A stretch of 64,000 bases of DNA from Vibrio neptunius (GTDB lineage: Bacteria > Pseudomonadota > Gammaproteobacteria > Enterobacterales > Vibrionaceae), in assembly GCA_019339365.1 (NCBI GenBank), contig CP079859.1, forward strand, positions 2,170,001 to 2,234,000, in the 5' to 3' direction. The notes under the pieces were generated by a model that made no database searches, was not told the DNA's origin, and was given only the letters and a program-made list of their open reading frames with translations. The position numbers were made by a program, and so were the translations under genes. How positions within the stretch are numbered: the stretch's first letter is position 1; the number at the start of each line of letters is the position of its first letter. Of the stretch, positions 36,774 to 44,244 are shown piece after piece.

Positions 36774-37219
36774 TCGGAGCCTTGATCATTATGAACACAA
36801 AAACCGTGACCGAAGCGGTCTCAAAATGGAGCCTATCGACGCGCAGCCAAGCGCGTATGGTGGGCATTCACCGTGACTTGAAAGCCGTAGTTAAACGCGC
36901 AATTGAGCTCTCCCCCTTTGATTTTGGGATCACCTGTGGCCTTCGCACCGCGGAGCAGCAAAACGCGCTCTTTAAAAAAGGAGCGAGTCAGTTAGACGGG
37001 TATTCAAAGATCAGTCGTCACCAAACAGGACACGCCGTCGACTTTGTGGTCTACGACGAAAACGGCAAAGTGACCTGGGGCTTTAGCTATTACGAGCAAG
37101 TGAGCTGGGCTTTCAAACAAGCCGCGCGTGAGCTGGGTGTCAGCATTGTCTGGGGCGGTGACTGGACGTCCTTTAAAGACGGCCCACACGTCGAACTTAA
37201 CCGGGCCGTCTACGGATGA
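36734..37219 (+). CDS. M15-family peptidoglycan peptidase (endolysin) with signal anchor
   Basis: 161 aa. An N-terminal hydrophobic anchor precedes the VanY-like domain: FGITCGLRTAEQQNALF, SRHQTGHAVDFVV (zinc His and Asp), GGDWTSFKDGPHVEL (zinc His). Probably cleaves stem peptides for lysis. The start ATG 36734 lies 40 bp inside the previous gene. The domain of the prophage 2 homologue (43027-43515) is nearly identical. Confidence 0.85.
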   Translation: MAAKTVIAASVCVIGALIIMNTKTVTEAVSKWSLSTRSQARMVGIHRDLKAVVKRAIELSPFDFGITCGLRTAEQQNALFKKGASQLDGYSKISRHQTGHAVDFVVYDENGKVTWGFSYYEQVSWAFKQAARELGVSIVWGGDWTSFKDGPHVELNRAVYG

Positions 37220-37317
37220 TTAGCCCAAAGGAGGCGAAAACCGTCGCGTTAACCATTGTAGGCAGCGTTCTGGCTGCCTACACCATTAAGTGTCTGAAAA
37301 AGAAAGGATGGTTATGA
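37216..37317 (+). CDS. Small membrane protein of lysis module (33 aa)
   Basis: One hydrophobic helix (TVALTIVGSVLAAYTI) and a Lys-rich tail (KCLKKKGW). Coupled by 4-bp overlaps on both sides. No counterpart in prophage 2. Confidence 0.5.
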   Translation: MISPKEAKTVALTIVGSVLAAYTIKCLKKKGWL

Positions 37318-37733
37318 TTGGATTGATCACATCATTGGTCAGCAAAGGTTTAAGTTATTTTGAGCGCAAGCACGAAGCCAAACTCAAAGCTCAGGACCGC
37401 GCGGACCAGCTTGAGCAAGCCCAAGTAAATGCCAAAATCAAACGTCTGGAGAAAGGCGATGATTCCGCGGCTAGGCTGGACGAACTCAGCATCAAGCAAC
37501 GAGGTTGGAAGGATGAATATTTGTTGCTTCTCACTACTCTACCGCTGGGCGTGTCATTTGTCCCTGGCTGGGCTCCTATTGTGGAACTCGGCTTTGATGC
37601 GCTCGAGAACATACCCGAATATTATTGGTATGCGCTTGGCATGATCTACATCGATACGTTTGGCTTTCGCCGCATGGTACGTGTTGCGTTTGAACACTGG
37701 CTAGAGCAGCGTTTTGGAGGTGTCAGTGGGTGA
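37314..37733 (+). CDS. Holin, 3TM type
   Basis: 139 aa. Basic coiled N-terminus (LEKGDDSAARLDELSIKQRGWKDEY) then three hydrophobic segments including VPGWAPIVELGFDALENIPEYYWYALG and DTFGFRRMV, the pattern of the Holin_3TMs family. Lies next to the endolysin. Prophage 2 has a homologue of 136 aa at 42620-43030. Confidence 0.75.
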   Translation: MIGLITSLVSKGLSYFERKHEAKLKAQDRADQLEQAQVNAKIKRLEKGDDSAARLDELSIKQRGWKDEYLLLLTTLPLGVSFVPGWAPIVELGFDALENIPEYYWYALGMIYIDTFGFRRMVRVAFEHWLEQRFGGVSG

Positions 37734-37878
37734 ATATCAAACCCTTTTGGTGTTTGCGGTTAGCTCGATAAGTTCAGGCATAGGACTGGGCGCGATGATA
37801 CGCACAGACATTAAATGGCTACGCCTGACGATGGAGAAAATGGAAAAGCGGATTTCCCGCCTGGAAGACAGACTGTGA
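37726..37878 (+). CDS. Small TM/coiled-coil protein of lysis module (50 aa)
   Basis: GTG start overlapping the holin stop. TM helix then a charged coil (MEKMEKRISRLEDRL). The homologue in prophage 2 (42465-42623) ends IRKLEDS. The position of a spanin- or antiholin-like protein, not proven. Confidence 0.55.
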   Translation: MGEYQTLLVFAVSSISSGIGLGAMIRTDIKWLRLTMEKMEKRISRLEDRL

Positions 37879-38036
37879 AAAAAAACAAACGGCTGTATCT
37901 GGTCGTGGTCCCTGCTCTTCTACTGACGTCCTGGTATGCGTATGCCAGGACTAAAGGAAGAGATAAACTGTCAAATGTGCCAGCGCCTCGTACCAATCCA
38001 CTGCCCAATTTAGATAATCTGCTTGATCATTACTAA
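37875..38036 (+). CDS. Small TM protein of lysis module (53 aa)
   Basis: GTG 37875 overlaps the previous stop (GTGA) and gives KKNKRLYLVVVPALLLTSW, an N-terminal anchor, then a Pro-rich polar tail. An ATG at 37815 in frame would add 20 residues within the previous gene but is less likely. Confidence 0.5.
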   Translation: MKKNKRLYLVVVPALLLTSWYAYARTKGRDKLSNVPAPRTNPLPNLDNLLDHY

Positions 38037-38187
38037 GCGTTTGTCGCTATCAAACACCTTTCAACATAGGTCGATAGCAATTAATAGCTTGCAGTGATAA
38101 TAATGTAATTGTTTGATTTAATTGCGCCATAAGTAATGAGTACTGCTAGACTTAAGTAAAATAAAATACAACTTAAGAGAAACGTCT

Positions 38188-38497
38188 ATGGCTATGTTCC
38201 TCGAAATATTTCTAATAGTGGTACCCATCCTTATTGTCTTTGCAGTATTTAACGAATTCATACCTGTTCGATTTGCTAATTATACGCTGAGGCTTAGTTT
38301 TGTCCTATTAGTGATTGAGTTGATCATTAGTTGGCTAAAAGTGTTCAAGTTCATTTCACTATCCAACATAGATTCGATTTTTATAGGTGACGAATGGTGG
38401 CACCTAGTCGCGGGACCAGTTGTGTTTTTACTGTATGTTTATGTCATGACTGAACTGTCTATTTATGAGGTTAGGCAAACGAATAAAAAAAAAGTGA
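38188..38497 (+). CDS. Three-TM membrane protein, end of frame affected by an A9 run
   Basis: ATG 38188. Three hydrophobic segments (FLEIFLIVVPILIVFAVF, LSFVLLVIELIISWL, VAGPVVFLLYVYVMT). As written the frame runs on through a terminator into the convergent gene. Removing one A from the run at 38485-38493 ends it at TGA 38495, just before the terminator, at 102 aa. A possible exclusion or lysogenic-conversion protein. Confidence 0.55.
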
Positions 38498-38528
38498 AAA
38501 GGCCAAGTCACATGACTTGGCCTTTTTT
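38497..38528. terminator. Bidirectional terminator
   Basis: AAAAGGCCAAGTCA and TGACTTGGCCTTTT form a 14-bp perfect stem around CA, between the membrane protein and the convergent regulator. Confidence 0.85.
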
Positions 38529-38563
38529 GTTTCGAACGTCTAACACCTGGAGGTTTTTTAATC

Positions 38564-38938
38564 CTATACCTCTTCTTTTTTTTTTCGTCTGAACTGAATC
38601 ACGTTTGATGTAGTCTTCAAGCTCACTCGAATGTCTAGCTCCATCAAATCATACGCTGTCAGTTCTCTCCCACCTGGTGTAATGAGTTTTTCACCCCTAA
38701 CCTTAAATCCGCGCCATGGTTTAGATACAGGTAGATAACCCCTGTGCATGATGAGTAAAAGCCGGACAACAGACATGGGCCAGTTACCTTTCTTTATCCA
38801 GTTCTTAACCGTCGGAGCTGTCACACCGAAAAACTCAGCGGCTTGTTTGTGGTCGTCAAAGTGCCATAGCAACAGGTCGCTAACTTGGTTGATATATAAG
38901 TTGTGGGCGAATAACTCTTCTTTTACCTTTCTTTTCAT
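38564..38938 (-). CDS. Phage HTH regulator (DUF3653-like), copy A
   Basis: 124 aa. HTH around HKQAAEFFGVTAPTVKNWIKKG, then MHRGYLPVSKPWRGFKVRGEKLITPGGRELT. The same plan (GYLPL-WDGFRV-LITPERRE) occurs at 39436-39873, beyond the dif-like site. Such regulators are common in Vibrio dif-integrating phages. Confidence 0.75.
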   Translation of the reverse strand: MKRKVKEELFAHNLYINQVSDLLLWHFDDHKQAAEFFGVTAPTVKNWIKKGNWPMSVVRLLLIMHRGYLPVSKPWRGFKVRGEKLITPGGRELTAYDLMELDIRVSLKTTSNVIQFRRKKKEEV

Positions 38939-39114
38939 GTGATTCTTGTCTCATTATTGTAATTGAATCCCAAAATGGGCCAAGAATCATATTTATGGTG
39001 TATTGGTGTAACAATTGGCGTTGAGTAGAGCATTTGTACATTTTTGCTTTTTTGTGATGGTTGTAAAACTTCTCTACCAGTCGCATAGTGTTTTAATATT
39101 CAGTAATGTAACTA

Positions 39115-39143
39115 ATTGAACATAAAGCATAATAATGCGCACT
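39115..39143. other. dif-like attachment site at right end of prophage 1
   Basis: 29 bp: arm ATTGAACATAA, centre AGCATAA (7 bp instead of 6), arm TAATGCGCACT. The right arm is identical to that of dif at 26499, the left arm differs at one base. An altered centre is typical of phage att sites used by XerC/XerD. Confidence 0.8.
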
Positions 39144-39435
39144 AAAATATGAGGTTTTACTCGGTTTATCAACGGCTTGGTTTTTGGTGAAAACAGACAT
39201 TTCTGGGTTTGATAACATTCTGTATTCGTTCCAAAAACACGCTTTATTAGTCGATAAATAACCGTTTACGTCTTGTCGCACGCTCGGTGTCCTTCCTTAC
39301 TCAGTTTGCTTAAACGCGGATATGGTCCGTTGATGACGCATTTTTAATCGTCAAAAACAATCAGTCTGCGTTTATCAAACGTCATTACCTATCAAAATGG
39401 ACTGAAAATTATTTTATTTTTATAAGGAAGATCAC
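39144..39435. promoter_or_regulatory. Region right of the att site
   Basis: About 290 bp. A weak GTG-started frame on the minus strand (39093-39281) crosses the att site behind GGAAGG but has no recognisable features. The rest is the upstream region of the HTH gene at 39436. Confidence 0.35.
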
Positions 39436-39873
39436 ATGCTCACACCCAGTTTTCATCACTTATTGCATCAGCAGTTTATGGATCTGCACCAGGCTGCGGC
39501 TTTTTTCCATGTTCAAACCATCACCGTCAAGCGCTGGATCAGTGGTCACACACCGGTGAATCCACTGGCTGAGAAGCTGCTCAATATTAAAGCACGTGGC
39601 TATTTGCCACTCGATGAACGTTGGGACGGATTTCGCGTCCAAGAACAACGTGCGACACTCATTACGCCCGAACGTCGTGAGTTCAGTCCCAAAGAGCTGT
39701 TATCCTTTGCTCACTGGCGTGATGAACATCGCCAACTGGTTGAGTTACACGGTCACATCGAATATCCGAAGTATTATCCGCCCAAGGAAAATCTGATGCC
39801 GTTTTCAGGTGGCGGCCACCGTCGCAAACCCGCGCCCTGGGTGCCGACTAAGTCGAAGTCTAAACTGCGTTGA
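39436..39873 (+). CDS. Phage HTH regulator (DUF3653-like), copy B
   Basis: 145 aa. HTH LHQAAAFFHVQTITVKRWISG, then ARGYLPLDERWDGFRVQEQRATLITPERREFS. Longer and more basic at the C-terminus (KPAPWVPTKSKSKLR) than copy A. Lies outside prophage 1 and probably belongs to the remains of a second element. Ribosome site AAGGAAG. Confidence 0.75.
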   Translation: MLTPSFHHLLHQQFMDLHQAAAFFHVQTITVKRWISGHTPVNPLAEKLLNIKARGYLPLDERWDGFRVQEQRATLITPERREFSPKELLSFAHWRDEHRQLVELHGHIEYPKYYPPKENLMPFSGGGHRRKPAPWVPTKSKSKLR

Positions 39874-40237
39874 AAGCCAATCATCACTCCCCGACTCTCG
39901 CTCATAAAAAAGCCAGCCCTCGATGGCTGGCTTGGTGGTCACGTTTATAGAAAGAAAGCGTTCGAATTTTAATGGCTCGTCGCGCCGCATTCTTCATCGA
40001 CATAACAAAGGTGCAATTTCTTTCCTCCAGAAACAACTAAAGCCACTAAGAAGTGGCTTTAGGGACTGCCGCCCGTTTCCGGTTCGGCGATAGAAACTAA
40101 TTTCTCTTAATCAACATAACTATATGCTGTCGCTCTGTCAACCAAAGCCATTTAGCTAGTTCCACCTAACCGATATCAACATAATATGGCTAGAAACAAG
40201 GCTGCATGGGGACTGTCCTATGTTGCCTCTTATTGGC
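39874..40237. other. Non-coding region with two strong hairpins and dif-like half sites
   Basis: AAGCCAGCC/GGCTGGCTT (39910-39933) is a terminator-like hairpin. CTAAAGCCACT/AGTGGCTTTAG (40037-40062) has an 11-bp stem. TCAACATAA occurs at 40111 and, extended to AACATAATAT, at 40177, resembling XerD arms of dif without XerC arms. Possible remains of an attachment or origin region. Confidence 0.4.
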
Positions 40238-40522
40238 TTATGCCAGGGCTTGGATCACGGCTTGAGGATCTTTAGCCAGCACATTGAGCAACACTAAGGC
40301 TGGACCTCTCGGCGCTCTGTCACCACGTTCCCAATGACGTAATGTGCCTAAGCTGATCCCAAACGTTGAGGCAAACTCTGCTTGCGTCATGGCCACGCTA
40401 TGACGGACTGCTTTAACGTCAACAGAGGAAAACTTATGGACGGTTGCCCCTTTGGTCTCACCCTCAGCAAACTCAATGGCTTCCATAAGACCTTGCTGGA
40501 TACTGTCAAATGCATTCGTCAT
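40238..40522 (-). CDS. HTH antitoxin, NadS/HigA-like
   Basis: 94 aa from ATG 40522, set by CGGAGG upstream. The sequence KAVRHSVAMTQAEFASTFGISLGTLRHWERGDRAPRGPALVLL is the NadS/HigA-type Xre HTH; the N-terminal part GLMEAIEFAEGE also fits. No RelE-like toxin precedes it; instead a Fic gene is divergent 130 bp away. It may be an orphan antitoxin or regulate the Fic gene. Confidence 0.75.
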   Translation of the reverse strand: MTNAFDSIQQGLMEAIEFAEGETKGATVHKFSSVDVKAVRHSVAMTQAEFASTFGISLGTLRHWERGDRAPRGPALVLLNVLAKDPQAVIQALA

Positions 40523-40654
40523 GATTGCCTCCGGTAACTTCTGTGAGTTGGGGTTATGGTAAACCTTGTCATTGTACGCGATGAGACGCCCTTCTTGAAC
40601 GCTATCTAATACCACCTTACACTAACTCGAAAGCTTTTGGTTTAGGATCTTTTA

Positions 40655-41269
40655 ATGTCTAGGTATGACGTCGATACAGTTGAAACTCAATTTCAACCAG
40701 GCTCTAACGAACAGGTGCTCCTTAACAAGTTGGCAATCACCAGCGTCTCAGAAATGGACGACGTCGAGGCCTTTCTTCTCGTGAAACTGTATGAAAAGGT
40801 ATTCTCAGATGATGAGCCAGCGTTTCCTTTCAGTTTTCAGACTGTGATGGACTGGCATCGCCAATGGTTCGGTAACGTTTACCCTTGGGCTGGTAAGATG
40901 CGCAATGTCAGAATGTGGAAAAGCGATTTTGAGTTTGCTGCGCCGCTGCAGATTGAACGAGCCATCCGAGTGTTTGAAAACGACTACTGTTCAAAATTCT
41001 CGGCCATATCGACGTTTAGTCAGAAGGAGCTTGTTTCATTCCTGGCTCAAAGCCATGTTGAATTTATTCTGATCCACCCATTTAGAGAGGGAAATGGCAG
41101 AATCAGTCGTCTATTGATGGACTATCTGAGTCAAGAGGCAGGTTATGGGCTGTTAGATTACTCGTTGTGGGATCAACACAAGGATTTCTATATTCGTGCC
41201 ATTCAGGCCGGAGTTTGTGGCGACTATCAGCACATGGAGCGACTGGTGGGTGATATTTTAAACCGCTAA
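40655..41269 (+). CDS. Fic-domain AMP-transferase
   Basis: 204 aa. The Fic core HPFREGNGRISR is intact (catalytic His, phosphate-binding GNGR). The preceding GNVYPWAGKMRNVRMWKSDFEFA is the usual flap region. I do not see the inhibitory [ST]xxxE[GN] helix in the N- or C-terminus, so regulation by another protein is possible. Prophage cargo or toxin-antitoxin function is inferred. Confidence 0.88.
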   Translation: MSRYDVDTVETQFQPGSNEQVLLNKLAITSVSEMDDVEAFLLVKLYEKVFSDDEPAFPFSFQTVMDWHRQWFGNVYPWAGKMRNVRMWKSDFEFAAPLQIERAIRVFENDYCSKFSAISTFSQKELVSFLAQSHVEFILIHPFREGNGRISRLLMDYLSQEAGYGLLDYSLWDQHKDFYIRAIQAGVCGDYQHMERLVGDILNR

Positions 41270-41407
41270 TGACAGCGAATCGTACTTACGTTTATCGGCT
41301 TTTAACTTACGTTCAATCGTCTTGACTGATTCACCGGTTTCAATTGCTGTAGAGCTGGCAACGGAGCGAAAGATCATCGCTTGAGTCACTTTTTTTCTTC
41401 TTTTCAT
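41258..41407 (-). CDS. Small basic protein (49 aa)
   Basis: MKRRKKVTQAMIFRSV at the start, then a charged helix (SVKTIERKLKADKRKY). Codon structure is coherent but the ribosome site is weak. It overlaps the end of the Fic gene on the other strand. Confidence 0.35.
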   Translation of the reverse strand: MKRRKKVTQAMIFRSVASSTAIETGESVKTIERKLKADKRKYDSLSLAV

Positions 41408-41594
41408 CTTTCATAAGAAATTACCGATTCGTATCACTAAGTGCATGTTTAGATCGTATAACAACAACCTCGGATTATCAACGTAAAGAGCGACGGCAGG
41501 CATATTTATGAGATAGGATACAAATTACCAACGATTGAATGGAAAAAGCCAGTGGAGGACTGAATCAGCATAAAAAACGCCGCTTACACGACGT

Positions 41595-41726
41595 TTATGG
41601 GTTAGGAGAGATTTGGTAGGATTTTACCTTACCTTCTTTTTTGGCTTGGCTATAGGCCGCTTTGATTTTCTTCATCGCTTCGACTTTCGCCTCTTTCGCT
41701 TTTGTAGCTTGGGGTTGTGATTTCAT
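41595..41726 (-). CDS. Small Lys-rich protein (43 aa)
   Basis: MKSQPQATKAKEAKVEAMKK then KAAYSQAKKEGKVKSY. AGGAGG lies upstream with a long spacer. It overlaps the 3' end of the next upstream gene (41650-42207), so one of the two ends may be misread. Confidence 0.4.
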   Translation of the reverse strand: MKSQPQATKAKEAKVEAMKKIKAAYSQAKKEGKVKSYQISPNP

Positions 41727-42207
41727 AACCTAAAGCCTCCTCACCTAAGTTGTTTGTTACTACAAAGTGTAACTCTTCGCTATAGAGCTTGGCAAGCCGA
41801 TCATAAAAGCGCTTGAGTTTGTCACTTTCAGCAACATAGAGATAAGCTTCGGCATGGCTATTTCGATAGTGGAAATCGAGCAGCTCTTTGATGATGTAAC
41901 CCAGCTCACGCATCGCGGTAACTGAGAGCGCGATATCAGGCTTGTCAAAGAAATTATCCGACTCAAAGTTCACTTTGAGGTCAAATTTGACCTCATAACT
42001 GTGTTCTCGGTACTCAATACCAAGCTCATCGGCTTTTTCATTAATCATGTCTTTGGTTCGAGTAGCATTCACTAGGTTGAACACCATGACATAGTCATGA
42101 TGCTCAACGGTGAACTCGATGATTTGACATGAAATATCACCAATATTGAAGTCTTGAAGGATCCAGCTAGTCAAAGTCGAGCCCTGTTTATCTATTTTGA
42201 TGTACAT
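41650..42207 (-). CDS. Hypothetical protein (185 aa)
   Basis: Acidic, alpha/beta, without signal peptide or TM: SCQIIEFTVEHHDYVMVFNLVN and FHYRNSHAEAYLYVAESDKLKRFYDRLAKLY. No family recognised. No counterpart in prophage 1. Lies just downstream of the terminator of the second structural module. Confidence 0.6.
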   Translation of the reverse strand: MYIKIDKQGSTLTSWILQDFNIGDISCQIIEFTVEHHDYVMVFNLVNATRTKDMINEKADELGIEYREHSYEVKFDLKVNFESDNFFDKPDIALSVTAMRELGYIIKELLDFHYRNSHAEAYLYVAESDKLKRFYDRLAKLYSEELHFVVTNNLGEEALGYEITTPSYKSERGESRSDEENQSGL

Positions 42208-42321
42208 ATTACAAACCGTATGAAGCGATGGCTAAGCTGTACGTACTTTCTGTGTGATGCACCCAATAATTTAATGCCGAGCGTGGCGAGTCACTTTAAT
42301 GTGGTGACGCACTTCGGGCAC

Positions 42322-42348
42322 AAAAAAACCGCCCTGTTGAGCGGTTTT
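42322..42348. terminator. Terminator at the end of prophage 2 late operon
   Basis: On the minus strand ACCGC and GCGGT pair around the loop, with A-run before and T7 after. It ends the leftward structural operon. Confidence 0.8.
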
Positions 42349-42350
42349 GG

Positions 42351-42472
42351 TTAGCGTCGGCGGCGGGTTTTGCGTCGTTTGGTTTTGCTGGCTTTGACGA
42401 CTCGCCCCCTTTGATGGTGTAGCCCTTCTTGAGCTGGCCGTTGGCCTTGCGCCCTTTTCTGCTTTTAACCAT
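42351..42472 (-). CDS. Small Lys/Arg-rich protein, frame broken at a G5 run
   Basis: ATG 42472 opens MVKSRKGRKANGQLKKGYTIKG. Adding one G at the GGGGG run then gives RVVKASKTKRRKTRRRR and a stop at 42351, total 40 aa. Without it the frame runs through the terminator. The composition suggests nucleic-acid binding. Downstream of the lysis genes. Confidence 0.5.
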
Positions 42473-42623
42473 GACTATCCTCCAGTTTGCGAATTCGTTG
42501 TTCCTGATCTTGTTGGACTTTCTTAATCCAATTGATGTCGGTTTTGAGGGCGGCGATGGTCGCGGCGCTCGAGACCAGGCCGGTGACCAGGGAAATGACC
42601 AAGGCTTCGACTAATCCCATCAT
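42465..42623 (-). CDS. Small TM/coiled-coil protein of lysis module (52 aa)
   Basis: One TM helix (EALVISLVTGLVSSAATIAAL) followed by a charged coil ending IRKLEDSHG. Homologue of 37726-37878. ATGA overlap with the holin gene. Confidence 0.6.
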   Translation of the reverse strand: MMGLVEALVISLVTGLVSSAATIAALKTDINWIKKVQQDQEQRIRKLEDSHG

Positions 42624-43030
42624 TGCCCCCTGAGTTTGAATGAAAAGAATTCCAGTAAGTAGCGCACCATGGAGCGGAAGCCAAAGGTATCAATCACGAC
42701 GGCGCCGACGATGTACCAGTAGTATTCCGGTACGAACTCGAGCGCTTTGAATCCGTCTTGGACGTAACCGGCGTAGTCTGGAATGAAAGACAATATGAGC
42801 GGAATAAAGACGACCAACAGGATGAACTCGTCTTTCAGGCCGCGCTCTCGGATCGAGACTTCGTCCAGGTTGGCCGCCTTTTCATCGCCGGATTGAAGGC
42901 GTTTGACTTTGGCGTTGTGGCGTTCCTGGTCGATTTCATCTTTGCGTTTGAGGGCGTTGGCTTTGTTGATGCCGTGTTGTTTGTAGGCATCGATGCCTCC
43001 GGTGACGAGATTGAGTAAGGCGCCAATCAT
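42620..43030 (-). CDS. Holin, 3TM type, prophage 2
   Basis: 136 aa. KRLQSGDEKAANLDEVSIRERGLKDEF followed by hydrophobic segments and FVPEYYWYIVGAVVIDTFGFRSMV, matching the prophage 1 holin (37314-37733). Confidence 0.75.
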   Translation of the reverse strand: MIGALLNLVTGGIDAYKQHGINKANALKRKDEIDQERHNAKVKRLQSGDEKAANLDEVSIRERGLKDEFILLVVFIPLILSFIPDYAGYVQDGFKALEFVPEYYWYIVGAVVIDTFGFRSMVRYLLEFFSFKLRGQ

Positions 43031-43515
43031 GGGTACACCTGGCGGTCGAGTTCGATGTGCGGGCCGTCTTTGAACGAGGTCCAGTCGCCGCCCCAGACAA
43101 TCGGTACGCCGAGCTCCCTCGCCGCTTGTTTGAAGGCCCAGCTGACTTGTTCGTAGTAACTGAAGCCCCAGGTCACTTTGCCGTGTTCGTCATACACGAC
43201 GTAGTCGATGGCGTGGCCGGTTTGGTGGCGGCTGATGCGTGAGTAGCCGTCGAGCTGGCTGGCGCCGTCGTTAAACAAGGCGTGTTGCTGTTCTGCCGTG
43301 CGTTTGCCTGAGGTGATGCCAAAATCAAACGGGCTGAGTTCGAGCGCGCGGCGCACGACGTTTTTGAGGTCGTGATGGACGCCCGTCAGTTTGGTTTCGC
43401 TTTTGACCGACAGCACAAAGCCGCTGACGGCTTTATCGATGGTTTTTTTGTTCATCAGGTACACTCCGATTAACGTCAGGAACCCAGCGAGGGTGCCCAA
43501 CTTGGTGACGCTCAT
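43027..43515 (-). CDS. M15-family peptidase (endolysin), prophage 2
   Basis: 162 aa with N-terminal anchor (LGTLAGFLTLIGVYL) and VanY-like domain: SRHQTGHAIDYVV and WTSFKDGPHIEL hold the zinc ligands. The catalytic domain is nearly the same as in prophage 1 while the anchor differs. It is the most conserved pair between the two elements. Confidence 0.85.
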   Translation of the reverse strand: MSVTKLGTLAGFLTLIGVYLMNKKTIDKAVSGFVLSVKSETKLTGVHHDLKNVVRRALELSPFDFGITSGKRTAEQQHALFNDGASQLDGYSRISRHQTGHAIDYVVYDEHGKVTWGFSYYEQVSWAFKQAARELGVPIVWGGDWTSFKDGPHIELDRQVYP

Positions 43516-43847
43516 AGGTCAAAATCCGGCAATTGGGTGACGAGTAAGGTTCGGGCCTTAGCCCGTTTGGTCCGCACTTCTGGCGGCACGTCGGCCCCGG
43601 TTTCAAACTGGCGCGTCAGATAAAAATCGGTCGCGTCCAGATAGCGTTTCGCCTGTTCACGCTGCTGGGCTAATCGTTGCTGTTGCTCGACATCAGGCAG
43701 CAGGACAAAGGCCTCACCACTCCAACGGTAGTGTTCTGGATGTGCCAGCACCTCAGGCGCAGGCGGCGCGTCGACACGGATGAGCTCTGTCGACGGTTGA
43801 GGCGCGTTAATACTGATGATTCGACCTTGCTTATCGACTTGTATCAT
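43512..43847 (-). CDS. Fibre-assembly-like chaperone (111 aa), prophage 2
   Basis: N-terminal IQVDKQGRIISINAPQP and C-terminal YLDATDFYLTRQFETGADVPPEVRTKRAKARTLL fit phage tail-fibre assembly/chaperone-like proteins. It sits where prophage 1 has its unrelated Tfa-like gene. Confidence 0.6.
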   Translation of the reverse strand: MIQVDKQGRIISINAPQPSTELIRVDAPPAPEVLAHPEHYRWSGEAFVLLPDVEQQQRLAQQREQAKRYLDATDFYLTRQFETGADVPPEVRTKRAKARTLLVTQLPDFDL

Positions 43848-44244
43848 TAGGATATCCCTTAAATCGAATACGTCCCATGATGGCCACCGTGATATTGACG
43901 TACGAGCAATTGAATTCGATAAAACGTGCCTTTTCGGGGGTCATTATGGCGATGCTGTAGCACCGATTGCTCATATTAGAAGAAAACGGAACGACCATTG
44001 CCCGGTAAGTATCGGGAACCATGAGCCCGTTCGCTTGATAGCATCGATGCCATAAAACGACTTGGTTTATATCTTTTGGTCTTTGGTTATCCTTATCGCC
44101 CCAACGGATTTGAACCTCAAGCAGTTCGTTGTTTTTTGACAAGACGAACTTCACTTTTCGGTCGGTGGCATCGGTGATGGTGGCTTCTTCCATCTCCATG
44201 CTTAGCGATTGAAAACCCGTTACTACGGGGTTGTTGAGTTTCAT
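43831..44244 (-). CDS. Putative spike/receptor-binding protein, prophage 2
   Basis: 137 aa, beta-rich, no TM. It replaces the 248-aa protein of prophage 1 in the same slot with no visible similarity. Function inferred from position ahead of the chaperone-like gene. Confidence 0.5.
   Translation of the reverse strand: MKLNNPVVTGFQSLSMEMEEATITDATDRKVKFVLSKNNELLEVQIRWGDKDNQRPKDINQVVLWHRCYQANGLMVPDTYRAMVVPFSSNMSNRCYSIAIMTPEKARFIEFNCSYVNITVAIMGRIRFKGYPNDTSR

Larger units (their letters stand above)
26527..39143 (+). mobile_element. Corticovirus-like (PM2-like) prophage 1
   Basis: A 12.6-kb element between dif (26499) and a dif-like site (39115-39143). It encodes a repressor-like regulator, replication-type protein, FtsK/HerA-like packaging ATPase, double jelly-roll capsid protein, at least ten small membrane proteins, a spike/fibre module, an M15 endolysin and a holin. 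There are no tail, portal, terminase or integrase genes. PM2 itself is about 10 kb. The prophage appears complete apart from one homopolymer break in an accessory gene. A cargo gene on the opposite strand (28974-30011) sits between early and late modules. Confidence 0.85.
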
